64,000 nucleotides of DNA, taken from Natronorubrum halalkaliphilum (lineage in GTDB: Archaea > Halobacteriota > Halobacteria > Halobacteriales > Natrialbaceae). The stretch spans positions 21,622 to 85,621 of the forward strand of contig NZ_WUYX01000070.1 in the NCBI RefSeq assembly GCF_009834785.1, read 5' to 3'. Within the stretch, counting starts at the first letter, position 1. Every line of letters starts with the position of its first letter. A model generated the notes under the pieces. The model searched no databases. It was not told where the DNA came from and worked only from the letters and a program-made list of their open reading frames with translations. Shown in pieces: positions 44,306 to 52,884 of the stretch. The position numbers were made by a program, and so were the translations under genes.

Positions 44306-45010
44306 TTAGATGTCGTCGTCTTCGTCGTCATCGTCGTCATCTTCGTCGTCATCGTCGTCGTCTTCGCCGAGGGTCAGGGTAATCTCTTCGTCGTCGCCGT
44401 CGATCTCGACGTCGTCTTCGGCTTCTTCGCCTTCGTGCTCTACAGAGGCGGTGTACTCGCCGTCCTCGAGGTCGTCGAACTCGGCTTCGCCGTCTTCGTC
44501 GGTCTCCTCTTCTCGTGGCCAATCTTCGTCGTCGTCATCGTCGTCGAGGCCGTTCTCGTCGTCTTCCTCGTCATCGTCCATCCCGTTCTCATCGTCATCC
44601 TCGTCGTCGTCCATCCCGTTCTCGTCGTCTTCGTCGTCGTCCATCCCCTCCTCATCGTCATCCTCGTCATCGTCCATCCCGTTCTCGTCGTCTTCCTCGT
44701 CATCGTCCATCAGGCCGTCGTCCTCCTCGAGTTCGACGGTTGCGCCTTCGACGGGTTCGCCTTCGTCGTCCTCGACGGTGACCGTCAGCGTGTAGGTCTC
44801 GTCATCGTCTTCTTCCTCTTCGTCCTCGTCGTCGTCCATTCCGTTTTCGTCGTCCTCTTCTTCGGTCGCGGGCTCTTCTTCTTCTTCCGCACCGGGGTCT
44901 TCTTCCTCATCGTCACCGGGGCCCTCGTCGGCACAGCCGGCGAGGACGAGTGCACTTGCGGTACCTGCTGCGGCAACGAACTTTCGACGGTTCAGTCTTT
45001 GATCGGACAT
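44306..45010 (-). CDS. Asp-rich repeat Tat lipoprotein with split beta domain
   Basis: This encodes 234 residues. A Tat signal (RLNRRKFVAAAG) and lipobox Cys26 anchor it outside the membrane, and residues 27-71 are an acidic linker. Residues 72-95 (TYTLTVTVEDDEGEPVEGAT) and 169-214 (TDEDGEAEFDDLEDGEY) are the two halves of one carboxypeptidase-regulatory-like beta-sandwich. Between them sits a 70-residue insert of Asp/Glu runs punctuated by Asn-Gly-Met about every 10-11 residues. The C-terminus is a pure Asp/Glu tail. The insert shares its DDGLMDDD motif with the protein ending at 204. A role in cation binding or cell-surface hydration is inference. Confidence 0.85.
   Translation of the reverse strand: MSDQRLNRRKFVAAAGTASALVLAGCADEGPGDDEEEDPGAEEEEEPATEEEDDENGMDDDEDEEEEDDDETYTLTVTVEDDEGEPVEGATVELEEDDGLMDDDEEDDENGMDDDEDDDEEGMDDDEDDENGMDDDEDDDENGMDDDEEDDENGLDDDDDDEDWPREEETDEDGEAEFDDLEDGEYTASVEHEGEEAEDDVEIDGDDEEITLTLGEDDDDDDEDDDDDDEDDDI
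44510..44725 (-). repeat. 30-33-base tandem coding repeat
   Basis: On the minus strand this stretch encodes about six units of the pattern DDDEDDENGM, differing by one Asp/Glu codon in length (30 or 33 bases). Long GTC/GTCATC/GTCTTC runs on the plus strand make it prone to slippage, so copy number probably varies between strains. Confidence 0.8.
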
Positions 45011-45285
45011 ATCTCTGGATAGGACGTTCCCGTTGGTCTCAGTGCGGCCTGCAACTGCCGCCCGTTAATCACCCATTGAACGTCAGCACAAAACGCATTA
45101 CAGTCATCCGTTGTAGACCGTTCAGCGGGTAAATTCGTCGTGGACGCCCGGAACTGTCGGCCGTCGAACCGAAAAGCTGCACAGCCGAATCGAGATTGAA
45201 TCCCGTCGCCCTCGGTGCAATTTCGATGGATTTTACCGTGGTCCCATTCACAAAATAGTTGTAGGATCAGTACAATGTTCGGCCC

Positions 45286-46296
45286 GTGAAACGACGGATC
45301 GTCCTCGGATTCGTGTTTGCCCTCGCCCTCCTCGCCCTCCTGATAAGCGTCATCGGAAGCCAGGATATCCTCGATGAGCTCTCGAAGGCGGATCTGCGCA
45401 TCCTCAGCCTCGGCTTTTTCTCGGGGTTTCTCGCACTGACGTTTCGCGGACTGGTCTGGGACCGGTTTCTCAGCCTGATCGACAGATCGATGTCTCGCAG
45501 ACGGATTGCGGGCGTCTTCCTGACTGCGATGTTCGTTAAGTACGCGACACCGTACGGGCAACTTGCAACCGAGCCGTTCGTCGCCTATCTGGTCTCGCGC
45601 GACGGCGAAATGGCCTACGAAGACGGCCTCGCGAGCATCCTCTCCGCCGATCTCTTGAACTATATCCCCTACTACTCGTTCGGATTCGTGGCGCTTGCAC
45701 TGATCGCAGGAGGTGACCTCCTCGGGAACGGGATGCGGAATCAGGTCGCCGCTTTCGCCGGGCTGTTCATTGTGGTCGCGTCGATCGTCTTTATCGCCGT
45801 CAGACGACCCTCGATCGTCTACAGGCTCGTTCTCGCCATCACGAGTGTCGTTCGCCGAATCGTCGGTCGGTTCACCGGCCGGTTCGACGACCAACTCTCG
45901 CCAGACCCCGTTCGCAGACGGCTCGATGGATTCTACAGCACGGTTGAGACGATCACGTCCGACAAACGAACGCTCATCGTCGCAACCGTCTACGCCCATC
46001 TCGGGATGGCGTTCCTGATGCTTCCGGTGTACATCGGCGCGATCGCGCTGGGCTACCGAGTCACGGTCCCCGTCGTCATCGCCGTCGTCGCGCTCGGAAA
46101 GCTGGGTTCGGTTGTTCCCGCTCCCGGCGGAACCGGCGGCGTCGAGGCGATCGTCACCGCCGGACTCACCACTCTCGGCCAGCTCGATCCCGCCGCCGCG
46201 CTTACCGTCGCACTCATTTACCGAGCCTGTACCTACTGGCTCACGATCGGAATCGGGGGGCTCTCCGCCGCGGGCCTGTTCGCAACGAAACCGTAG
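45286..46296 (+). CDS. UPF0104/lysylphosphatidylglycerol synthase-type membrane protein
   Basis: This 336-residue polytopic protein is of the flippase-like LPG-synthase transmembrane family (PF03706 type). It shows FFSGFLALTFRGLVWDRFL, the conserved TAMFVKYATPYGQLATEPF, and LGKLGSVVPAPGGTGGVEAIV near the C-terminus. Archaeal relatives include AglD-like membrane domains acting on lipid-linked sugars, but here no catalytic glycosyltransferase domain is attached. The start is GTG at 45286. It is divergent from the Asp-rich lipoprotein, with 275 bases between. Confidence 0.88.
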   Translation: MKRRIVLGFVFALALLALLISVIGSQDILDELSKADLRILSLGFFSGFLALTFRGLVWDRFLSLIDRSMSRRRIAGVFLTAMFVKYATPYGQLATEPFVAYLVSRDGEMAYEDGLASILSADLLNYIPYYSFGFVALALIAGGDLLGNGMRNQVAAFAGLFIVVASIVFIAVRRPSIVYRLVLAITSVVRRIVGRFTGRFDDQLSPDPVRRRLDGFYSTVETITSDKRTLIVATVYAHLGMAFLMLPVYIGAIALGYRVTVPVVIAVVALGKLGSVVPAPGGTGGVEAIVTAGLTTLGQLDPAAALTVALIYRACTYWLTIGIGGLSAAGLFATKP

Positions 46297-46372
46297 TCGC
46301 AGTTCGAATTCGCACTGCACGCACGAACCTGACTCCGGTGTGATTTTTGGGCTCGGACCCATACTACCGCGT

Positions 46373-47131
46373 ATGAAAATCCGGGGTGAGCGTGAGTGTA
46401 CGGAGTGTGGGACCCGCTGGTCGTACTACGAAACGGGCAGCGTGGGCTGTCCGGCCTGTGGCAGCCTCCGCAGCGTCGGCATCGACGAGCGCACCGAACA
46501 CACCGATCTGCAGGTCGGATTCGATCTCACTCCGGTGCGAAACGAAATCGACGAAGCGTCGCTCGATACCATCGCCGAGCGCACCCGAGAAAAATGCCGA
46601 GAGTACATCCGCCGTCGCGGATTCATCAACGCCGGCACTCTCCGCGAACTCGACGACACCTATCTCGCCGCGGGCGAACTGCTCCACGTCTCGGATATCA
46701 TCGCCCGTGATATCCTGCTCGAGGAGCGCGAAGAGCTCTACTTCCTCTCGTTGCTTCGTGACGCCGACGCCAGCGAGTCGAGTGAACCGAAGGGATCCGA
46801 CGGCAGCCAACGCCCGCCCGCCGCGGAGATTCCACCCAGCCTGCGCGGGGCTCGCGGGCTCGCGTACGCGAACGCCGTTCGCGAGTACCGCCGCGATATC
46901 CGTACCTGGGCCGAGGATCGCGACCTGACAAGCGCCGAGCGGAGCGCCCTCGAGACGCTCGGCGAACACGTCAAGCGGATCCGGATGCTCGACGGCGACG
47001 TCGAGCCGCAGTTGGCAGACCGTCTTGTTGCGGCGACTCGAGACCTGGCAAACGGACTCCGCGGCGACGAACTCGCGTTAACCCAGGCTCAGGACCGACT
47101 CGAGAGCCTCGAGTTCGGCGGGGTGGAGTAG
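46373..47131 (+). CDS. Zinc-ribbon haloarchaeal protein
   Basis: This encodes 252 residues, beginning MKIRGERECTECGTRWSYYETG with two CxxC pairs (CTECG and CPACGS) that form an N-terminal zinc ribbon. An all-helical region follows (EIDEASLDTIAERTREKC, ELYFLSLLRDADA), then a Pro/Ser-rich linker and a C-terminal helical region with Arg-Leu-rich segments. This composition is typical of uncharacterised haloarchaeal proteins. The ribbon could bind nucleic acid or protein. The start at 46373 places the ribbon at the N-terminus; upstream codons belong to the UPF0104 gene's tail in another frame. Confidence 0.8.
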   Translation: MKIRGERECTECGTRWSYYETGSVGCPACGSLRSVGIDERTEHTDLQVGFDLTPVRNEIDEASLDTIAERTREKCREYIRRRGFINAGTLRELDDTYLAAGELLHVSDIIARDILLEEREELYFLSLLRDADASESSEPKGSDGSQRPPAAEIPPSLRGARGLAYANAVREYRRDIRTWAEDRDLTSAERSALETLGEHVKRIRMLDGDVEPQLADRLVAATRDLANGLRGDELALTQAQDRLESLEFGGVE

Positions 47132-47232
47132 ACGAGGACCGAAAAGCGGGCGACCGACCGAAGGGGAACGAAAAGTGAGCGAACTGCCGATCGACTTATG
47201 AATTCGTACGGACTGCTGTACCGAGTTGCCGG

Positions 47233-47258
47233 CACAACCACGAACGGCCGTGATTGTG
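47233..47258. terminator. Hairpin between convergent genes
   Basis: CACAACCACG (47233-47242) pairs with 47249-47258 with one mismatch around a 6-base loop. It sits between the stops of the zinc-ribbon gene and folD, so it could end both transcripts. No T-run follows on either strand, so the assignment is tentative. Confidence 0.4.
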
Positions 47259-47284
47259 GCGGTACTGACGGACAGGAGACCGTA

Positions 47285-48178
47285 TCAGGGCAGGTCGACG
47301 GCTACGTCTTCCTGCAGACCCGCTGCCTTGACCGTGTTATATAGTAACATTGCGCGCGTCATGGGACCGACGCCGCCGGGAACGGGCGTGATCGCGCTGG
47401 CTTTTGCTTTCGCGCTCTCGAACTCGACGTCGCCGACGAGTTCGTACCCCTTCTCGGTGTCGGCGGACACACGGTTGACGCCGACGTCGATCACGACCGC
47501 GCCGTCGCCGATCATCGAACCGTCGACGAGTTCGGGTGCGCCGGCGGCGGCGACCACGATGTCCGCGTTCCGGGTCTTCGTTGCAAGGTCCTCAGTTCGG
47601 GAGTGACAGACCGTCACCGTCGCGTTCCCGTCGTCTGCTTTCTGGATCAACAGGTTCGCGAGCGGCTTGCCGACGATGTCCGAGCGACCGACGATGGTGA
47701 CGTCTTTCCCCTCGAGATCGATATCGGCGGACTCGAGGAGCTTCTGGACGCCGTGGGGAGTACAGGGGCGGAATCGGGCGTCGCCGGCGACGAGTCGGCC
47801 GACGTTCTCGGGGTGGAAGCCGTCGACGTCCTTTGCGGGGTCGACTCGGCGGATAACCTCGCGGTAATCGACGTGGTCGGGAACGGGGGCCTGCACGATG
47901 TAGCCGTGAATCTCCGGGTCGTCGTTCAGGTCGGCGATGGCGTCGTACAGCACCTCGGGGTCAGCATCTCCGTCGACGTCGACGTGGTGGCTCTCGATGC
48001 CGACCTCCTCGCAGTCGCGCTGTTTCATGTTCACGTAGGTCTGGCTGGCCGGGTCGTCGCCCATCAACACGGTCGCCAGTCCCGGTCGCGACCCCGCCTC
48101 GGCGAGGGTCTCGATCGCGTCGGTCAGGTCGTCTCGGATCTCGCTGGCGACGGCGTTGCCGTCGATGATCTCGGTCAT
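47285..48178 (-). CDS. folD: Methylenetetrahydrofolate dehydrogenase/cyclohydrolase
   Basis: FolD interconverts methylene- and formyl-tetrahydrofolate using NADP. The 297-residue protein has the active-site segment ASQTYVNMKQRDCEEVGIE (lysine and tyrosine conserved) and GYIVQAPVP. The Rossmann motif VTIVGRSDIVGKPLANLL and the C-terminal TPVPGGVGPMTRAML are also present. It supplies carbon units for purine synthesis and works with glyA (55578) and thyA (29522). In the window it is separated from glyA by an accessory block. Confidence 0.96.
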   Translation of the reverse strand: MTEIIDGNAVASEIRDDLTDAIETLAEAGSRPGLATVLMGDDPASQTYVNMKQRDCEEVGIESHHVDVDGDADPEVLYDAIADLNDDPEIHGYIVQAPVPDHVDYREVIRRVDPAKDVDGFHPENVGRLVAGDARFRPCTPHGVQKLLESADIDLEGKDVTIVGRSDIVGKPLANLLIQKADDGNATVTVCHSRTEDLATKTRNADIVVAAAGAPELVDGSMIGDGAVVIDVGVNRVSADTEKGYELVGDVEFESAKAKASAITPVPGGVGPMTRAMLLYNTVKAAGLQEDVAVDLP

Positions 48179-48279
48179 TACTCGTGTGAGCGGTAGCGAG
48201 GGTAATCAATGCTCGGATCTGTGCCCAGAACCACTGCTTCAAAGCGGAGAAATATGCACGAATATGGGTATCGAACCGG

Positions 48280-49092
48280 TCAGAACCGTTCCTCGAGGAA
48301 CGATCGAATCGCCTCGTTGACCGGCTCCGGTCGCTCGAGGTTCGACGTGTGACCGGCTTCGGGAATCAGTTCCATGCGGGCGTCCGGAAGTTCCTCGAGC
48401 ATCGGTTCGGCCCGCGTGGGGTCGATCGAGGGGTCCTCCTCGCCGTGGACGATGAGAACAGGTACGTCGATCTCCGAGAGCCGGTCGGTGACGTCGGGCC
48501 GCTCGAGCCAGGAGTGGAGTTCGTTGTACACCGCTGCGCCGGGATAGGTCGCCCACCGATCGACCCACTCCGCGACGAGCTCGGGGTTCTCCTCGCGGGT
48601 CGTTTCCCCGAAGAGATAGCCGGTGACGCCCTCCGCCAGCGACCGCGGGTTCGGGTCGGTCGACCCCTCGAGTGGCTCGACGAGTTGCCCGTACGTCTCA
48701 CGTTCCTCGGCCTCGTGAGGTGCCGCCATCGAATCGATCAGAATCAACCCGTCGACCCGTTCCGGATGGGCGAGTGCAAACCGCAGAGCCATGAACCCGC
48801 CCATCGACATTCCGCCGATGACGGCACTCTCCTCGCCGATTCCATCGAGCAGGGCGTCACAGTCCTCGACCAGATCGTCGAGGTCGTACCCCGGCGCATA
48901 CTGATCCGTCCGCGCCCGCAGGTCGTAGGCAACCGCCCGATACTCGGGGGCGAGGGCCTCGAGTTGCGGCCGAAACATCGTCCGATCCATCAGAGTCCCG
49001 TGGGCGAAGACGACGGGGCCCCCGTCGCCACGGTCGGTCGTGACGGCTCCGGTTCTGGTGCGGTACATCGCCGCCGCTGCATCGTCGTCCAT
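48280..49092 (-). CDS. Alpha/beta-hydrolase
   Basis: This 270-residue hydrolase has the oxyanion segment PVVFAHGTLMDRTMF and the nucleophile elbow VIGGMSMGGFMAL (Ser in GMSMG). The acid is in VHGEEDPSIDP and the histidine in PEAGHTSNLERPEPV, so the full triad is intact. This resembles esterases and haloperoxidase-like hydrolases of general metabolism; the substrate is not readable. The start MDDDAAAAMYRTRTG at 49092 is preferred to an in-frame Met far upstream. It lies 101 bases before folD on the same strand. Confidence 0.88.
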   Translation of the reverse strand: MDDDAAAAMYRTRTGAVTTDRGDGGPVVFAHGTLMDRTMFRPQLEALAPEYRAVAYDLRARTDQYAPGYDLDDLVEDCDALLDGIGEESAVIGGMSMGGFMALRFALAHPERVDGLILIDSMAAPHEAEERETYGQLVEPLEGSTDPNPRSLAEGVTGYLFGETTREENPELVAEWVDRWATYPGAAVYNELHSWLERPDVTDRLSEIDVPVLIVHGEEDPSIDPTRAEPMLEELPDARMELIPEAGHTSNLERPEPVNEAIRSFLEERF

Positions 49093-49348
49093 GCGGATTT
49101 GTGACACGATACATTTACAAAAATCTACGCAAAGCGGGTAGTCGTCCAGCGGCGGACCAGTCGACGGGTGGGATGATCCCTCTCGAATCGTGTCGACTTT
49201 CTTATACGGCGTTCGAATGAACACTCGCGAATACAACCGACCGTGGGGAGCGATATACCCGACGGGTATTGACTGAATCGGTGAAGATGTTCCCCGAGTA
49301 ATAAGTATTTTAAAGAGCCCCTGGGTGTCATACTCTGACGTATTATCG

Positions 49349-50803
49349 ATGTCGGGGGACGATTTCAAGCTGATCAACGAGAAGATTGGACCGATCGCTG
49401 CGGTGGCACTACTCATCGGAACGGCGGTGGGAATGAGTATCTTCATTGTGCCGACCCAGATGGCCGTCGTCGCCGGGCCGAGCATCATCGTCGCGATTTT
49501 GCTCTCCATCATCCCGATGGTGCTGGGTATCCTGTTGCTGTTACAACTCGGGGGCGCGATTCCGGTCGCCGGCGGAGCATACGTTTACGCCTCGCGGCTC
49601 GTCGGCCCGTACTGGGGATTCCTGGGGGTTGCGGTACCCGTCATGTCCGTCTGGGCGTACCTCCTGTTCGCCGCGCTCGGCTTCGCCGAGTACGTTCCCG
49701 TCTTCGCCGACTTGCCGACGCTGGCCTCCGTTTACTTCCTGCTTGGGGCCTTCCTGGTGTTCAACTACGTCGGCGTTCGGTTGGCTGCGAACGTCCAGAT
49801 CCTCCTCGTCTGCCTGTTGATGGCGGCGATGGTCACGTTCATCGCAGGGGGGTTGACCTCCTTCGACGCCTCGAACTTCCAGCCCCTGTTCCCATCCGGC
49901 GAGGGTGAGCCGTTCGCCGACGGCTACGCACCGTTCTTCCTCGCCGCCGTAACCCTGTACATCCCGTTCCAGGGTTTCGCGATGATCATCGAGATCGGCG
50001 AGGAACTCGAGAGCCCGGCGAAGAACATTCCGCGCGTTCTGGCGGCGGGAATGACGCTCGTCGCGATTCTAACGATCGGCATCATCGTGGCGCTGATCGG
50101 TGCGGTGCCGTGGCAGGAGATCATCGGCGAGGACGGCGAACCCGTCGAAGGCGGGCTCGCGGCCGTCGCGGAGGGGATCATGCCCGGCTGGGCCATCGCG
50201 TTCGTCGCCATTGGCGCGCTCGTCGCCGCTGCGACGACGACCAATACGCTGTACACCTCCTACTCGCGAACGATCATGCGTGCGGCTCGAGACGACGTCA
50301 TCCCCAACTTCTTCGCGGGTATCGACGATCGATTCGGCACGCCGAACCGGGCGCTGCTGTTACTCGCGCTGGTTCCCCTGCTCGTGGCGCCGTTCACCGG
50401 CCCACTCGATGGGATACTCGCGGTCGACGTACTCGACTGGCTCGTGACGATCACCGTCACCGGTATCTTCATCAGCTTCATGATCAGCGGCGTCGCGCTC
50501 TGGAACCTGCCGAAAGTGTTCCCGGATCGCTACCAGTACTCGTTCTACAAGCTGCCGATGCCGGTGCTCAAGGTCGTGGCTGTCGGCAACGTCATCGTCT
50601 CGGCTATCTTCATGGTGTTCGTTGCCCTCGGTGCACCGAGCGCACTCGGGGTTCAGTTCGGCTGGATCCTGCTGGTTTCGCTGTTGTACGTCTACCGCGT
50701 CCGAACGTACGACAAGGAGGGAGAAGACCTTCGAGACAAGATGTCGCTGCTGCACAAACACGAGGCGATCGGTGCCGACAGCAGCAGTCAGAACGACGAC
50801 TGA
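49349..50803 (+). CDS. APC-family amino-acid permease
   Basis: The 484-residue transporter has 12 membrane helices and the APC signature near helix 1 (IGPIAAVALLIGTAVGMSIFIVP) and helix 6 (FQGFAMIIEIGEELESPAKNIPR). These show the conserved Glu and Pro of amino-acid/polyamine transporters. Either ATG at 49349 (MSGDDFKL) or GTG at 49325 could start it. It is divergent from the hydrolase gene with a 256-base AT-rich intergenic region. The substrate is probably an amino acid or polyamine, direction unknown. Confidence 0.9.
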   Translation: MSGDDFKLINEKIGPIAAVALLIGTAVGMSIFIVPTQMAVVAGPSIIVAILLSIIPMVLGILLLLQLGGAIPVAGGAYVYASRLVGPYWGFLGVAVPVMSVWAYLLFAALGFAEYVPVFADLPTLASVYFLLGAFLVFNYVGVRLAANVQILLVCLLMAAMVTFIAGGLTSFDASNFQPLFPSGEGEPFADGYAPFFLAAVTLYIPFQGFAMIIEIGEELESPAKNIPRVLAAGMTLVAILTIGIIVALIGAVPWQEIIGEDGEPVEGGLAAVAEGIMPGWAIAFVAIGALVAAATTTNTLYTSYSRTIMRAARDDVIPNFFAGIDDRFGTPNRALLLLALVPLLVAPFTGPLDGILAVDVLDWLVTITVTGIFISFMISGVALWNLPKVFPDRYQYSFYKLPMPVLKVVAVGNVIVSAIFMVFVALGAPSALGVQFGWILLVSLLYVYRVRTYDKEGEDLRDKMSLLHKHEAIGADSSSQNDD

Positions 50804-50984
50804 ACCGGTCGGTACCGCTCCTCGATCTCGATTTCGTTCGGCCGAGGCCGTGACCGCCTCGCGTCGACGCGCGAGACGGCTGTTCGACTTCGTCGCGGAT
50901 GTCGTTTGTCACGGAGGACGCCAGTACGCTATTGGAATCACTTCTCACGTGTGGCCGACGGGGATGCGACGCGGATGGCGCGTC

Positions 50985-51194
50985 TCACTCCTCCGGATCC
51001 CTGTCGGTCGTCCCCGTCTCCGAGACCTCCCACGCGGCCGTACCGCGTTCGGCGGTGACGACGACGTCGTACTCGGTCGCGAGGCCGCCGTATTCGTCGG
51101 TGTCAGCCGTCTCGATCAGCGCCAGTGCCTGTCGCTCGTACACCGTTCGCGCCACCTGGAGCGCGGCACCGTCGACGTCGACGATCGACAGCAA
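50985..51194 (-). CDS. Small haloarchaeal protein, start uncertain
   Basis: A frame with strong third-position GC bias runs to a TGA at 50985 and encodes LLSIVDVDGAALQVARTVY followed by an ordered-looking acidic C-terminus (EYDVVVTAERGTAAWEV). No ATG fits: a TTG at 51194 gives 69 residues, while an ATG at 51347 would overlap the divergent flavoprotein gene. It may be a genuine small protein with a non-ATG start or the remains of a longer one. Function is unknown. Confidence 0.45.
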   Translation of the reverse strand: MLSIVDVDGAALQVARTVYERQALALIETADTDEYGGLATEYDVVVTAERGTAAWEVSETGTTDRDPEE

Positions 51195-51280
51195 CTGAGG
51201 ACAGCGGTCCGCCCGGTCCGCCGGACTTCCGAAAAAGCAAGAGTTACGTCTCTCATTTCCGAAAGTTGGGTCAGTATCCA

Positions 51281-52768
51281 ATGGCGTGCAACCAGCGCGA
51301 TGTGGTCGTTGTCGGGGGCGGGATCGCGGGCTGTTTTGCGGCCGCAACGGCAGCGGCCGCCGGGCTCGACGTCGTCCAGTTAGAGCGCAAACCGCGTGAA
51401 CAGGGCGGATTCATCGCCTGCGGCGACGCGATAAAGAGCCCTCGCGACCCGCAGAAGTATCCGGGCCCGATCGACATGGACGCGATCGCCGACGACGAGG
51501 CCGTCCTCGTCGACAACAACATCGACCAGATCGAGTACTGGGACGAGGAACTCGGGGTGCGGAAGGTGTTGCCCTACGAGACGGGCAGCAACGTCATCGA
51601 CCGCTACGAGTTCGGACAGCGACTCCTCGAGCAGGCCGCCGACAACGGCGCAGTCCAACACTACGATACGGTGGTCAACGAGGTGCTTCAGGACGGTCGC
51701 GTTACCGGAGTCAAAGCCGTTCGAGACGGCGAGCCGGTCAGGTACGAGTGTGACGTCCTGATCGACACCGCGGGCGCACAGTCGATCCTGCAAGACATGA
51801 TCGAGTTCGAGACGCTCGACACTCCCGGCGCCCCGACGTTCGAGGTTCCCCACTACACCCACTTCGGGTCGGCCTACCGCGAGATCATCGAGACCGAGAA
51901 ACCGGTCGAGTACCACAACGCCATCGTCGGGAAACCCCTAGAAGAGTTGGGCTACATTTGGTACTTCCCGCGGACACCGACGCAGATCAACGTCGGCCTG
52001 GGATTCCAGATGAACAAGGAGCCGATCCCGCTCGCCGACCGCCTGCGCCGCGACATCGAGGACCGACCCGAGTATCAGGGCGCGAACGTCGCCGAGAAGT
52101 TCGACACGAAAAACAAGCTTGGGTCGGCGATCGCCCTCCGTCGGCCGCTGGATTCGATGGTCGCTCCCGGCTACCTGACCGCGGGTGGCGCGGTGGGGAC
52201 GACGCATCCGATCACGGGCAAAGGCATCCGCGGGGCGGCTTACTCCGGCTACTCCGCCGGACGCGCCGCCGTCGAGGCGATCGAAGACGGTGACGTCTCC
52301 GAACACGGCCTCTGGGAGCACAACCGCTGGCTGTACCGCGAACACGGCGAGGCTGCGAAACTCGCCTCGTGGGACGCGTACAACGTCGCCGCGAGCGCGC
52401 TCGAGGTGAACGTTCTCCGGGCACTCACCGCGTTGCTTCCCGAGGCGGAGCTTCGCGAAATCGTCGGCACCTCCACGGAAGTCGACGACCTCAAAAGCAA
52501 GCTTCTGGTCGGGACCGGCGTTCTCAAGAACTTCCTCGCGGAGTATCGCAGAGACACCTTCGAAACGCTCGGCGTGAGCACGCACGAACTGTACGAGGCC
52601 GTTCTCGGCCTCAGGGAGACGCGTACCTACGTCTCCGAGTACGAACGGCAGTATGACGCCTATCCTGCCGATCGGTCCGGTTTCGAACGGTGGCGTGCCG
52701 AGCGCGACTACATCGATCGAGACTTCTACGACGCGCTCGATCTCTCTCCGTCCGAGCACAAGTACTGA
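51281..52768 (+). CDS. Geranylgeranyl reductase family flavoprotein
   Basis: The 495-residue FAD protein starts MACNQRDVVVVGGGIAGCFAAATAAAAG, a dinucleotide-binding motif, with a second FAD motif in YLTAGGAVGTTHPITGKGIRGA. The family includes digeranylgeranylglycerophospholipid reductase, which saturates archaeal membrane lipids, and related alkene reductases. The CGDA element near residue 46 and the long C-terminal helical region are family traits. Whether this copy reduces lipids, menaquinone or another isoprenoid is unknown; a dedicated lipid reductase is likely elsewhere in the genome. Confidence 0.87.
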   Translation: MACNQRDVVVVGGGIAGCFAAATAAAAGLDVVQLERKPREQGGFIACGDAIKSPRDPQKYPGPIDMDAIADDEAVLVDNNIDQIEYWDEELGVRKVLPYETGSNVIDRYEFGQRLLEQAADNGAVQHYDTVVNEVLQDGRVTGVKAVRDGEPVRYECDVLIDTAGAQSILQDMIEFETLDTPGAPTFEVPHYTHFGSAYREIIETEKPVEYHNAIVGKPLEELGYIWYFPRTPTQINVGLGFQMNKEPIPLADRLRRDIEDRPEYQGANVAEKFDTKNKLGSAIALRRPLDSMVAPGYLTAGGAVGTTHPITGKGIRGAAYSGYSAGRAAVEAIEDGDVSEHGLWEHNRWLYREHGEAAKLASWDAYNVAASALEVNVLRALTALLPEAELREIVGTSTEVDDLKSKLLVGTGVLKNFLAEYRRDTFETLGVSTHELYEAVLGLRETRTYVSEYERQYDAYPADRSGFERWRAERDYIDRDFYDALDLSPSEHKY

Positions 52769-52884
52769 CAGGGACCGCTCCGCGACCGTTCGACCGAGAC
52801 GCTTGAGGACGACTGTGGCCGCGACCCAACCGACGAACCGGCCGATTTCGGAACGTTTGTGGCGACCTATCAGAAACAGAAACC

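Noticed and set aside
44186-45022. Val/Leu/Ile-rich 278-codon plus-strand frame that looks like a membrane protein
   Set aside because: It is the antisense of the Asp/Glu repeats (GAC/GAT read backwards gives GTC/ATC). The minus-strand lipoprotein has a signal peptide and a domain, so this is an artefact.
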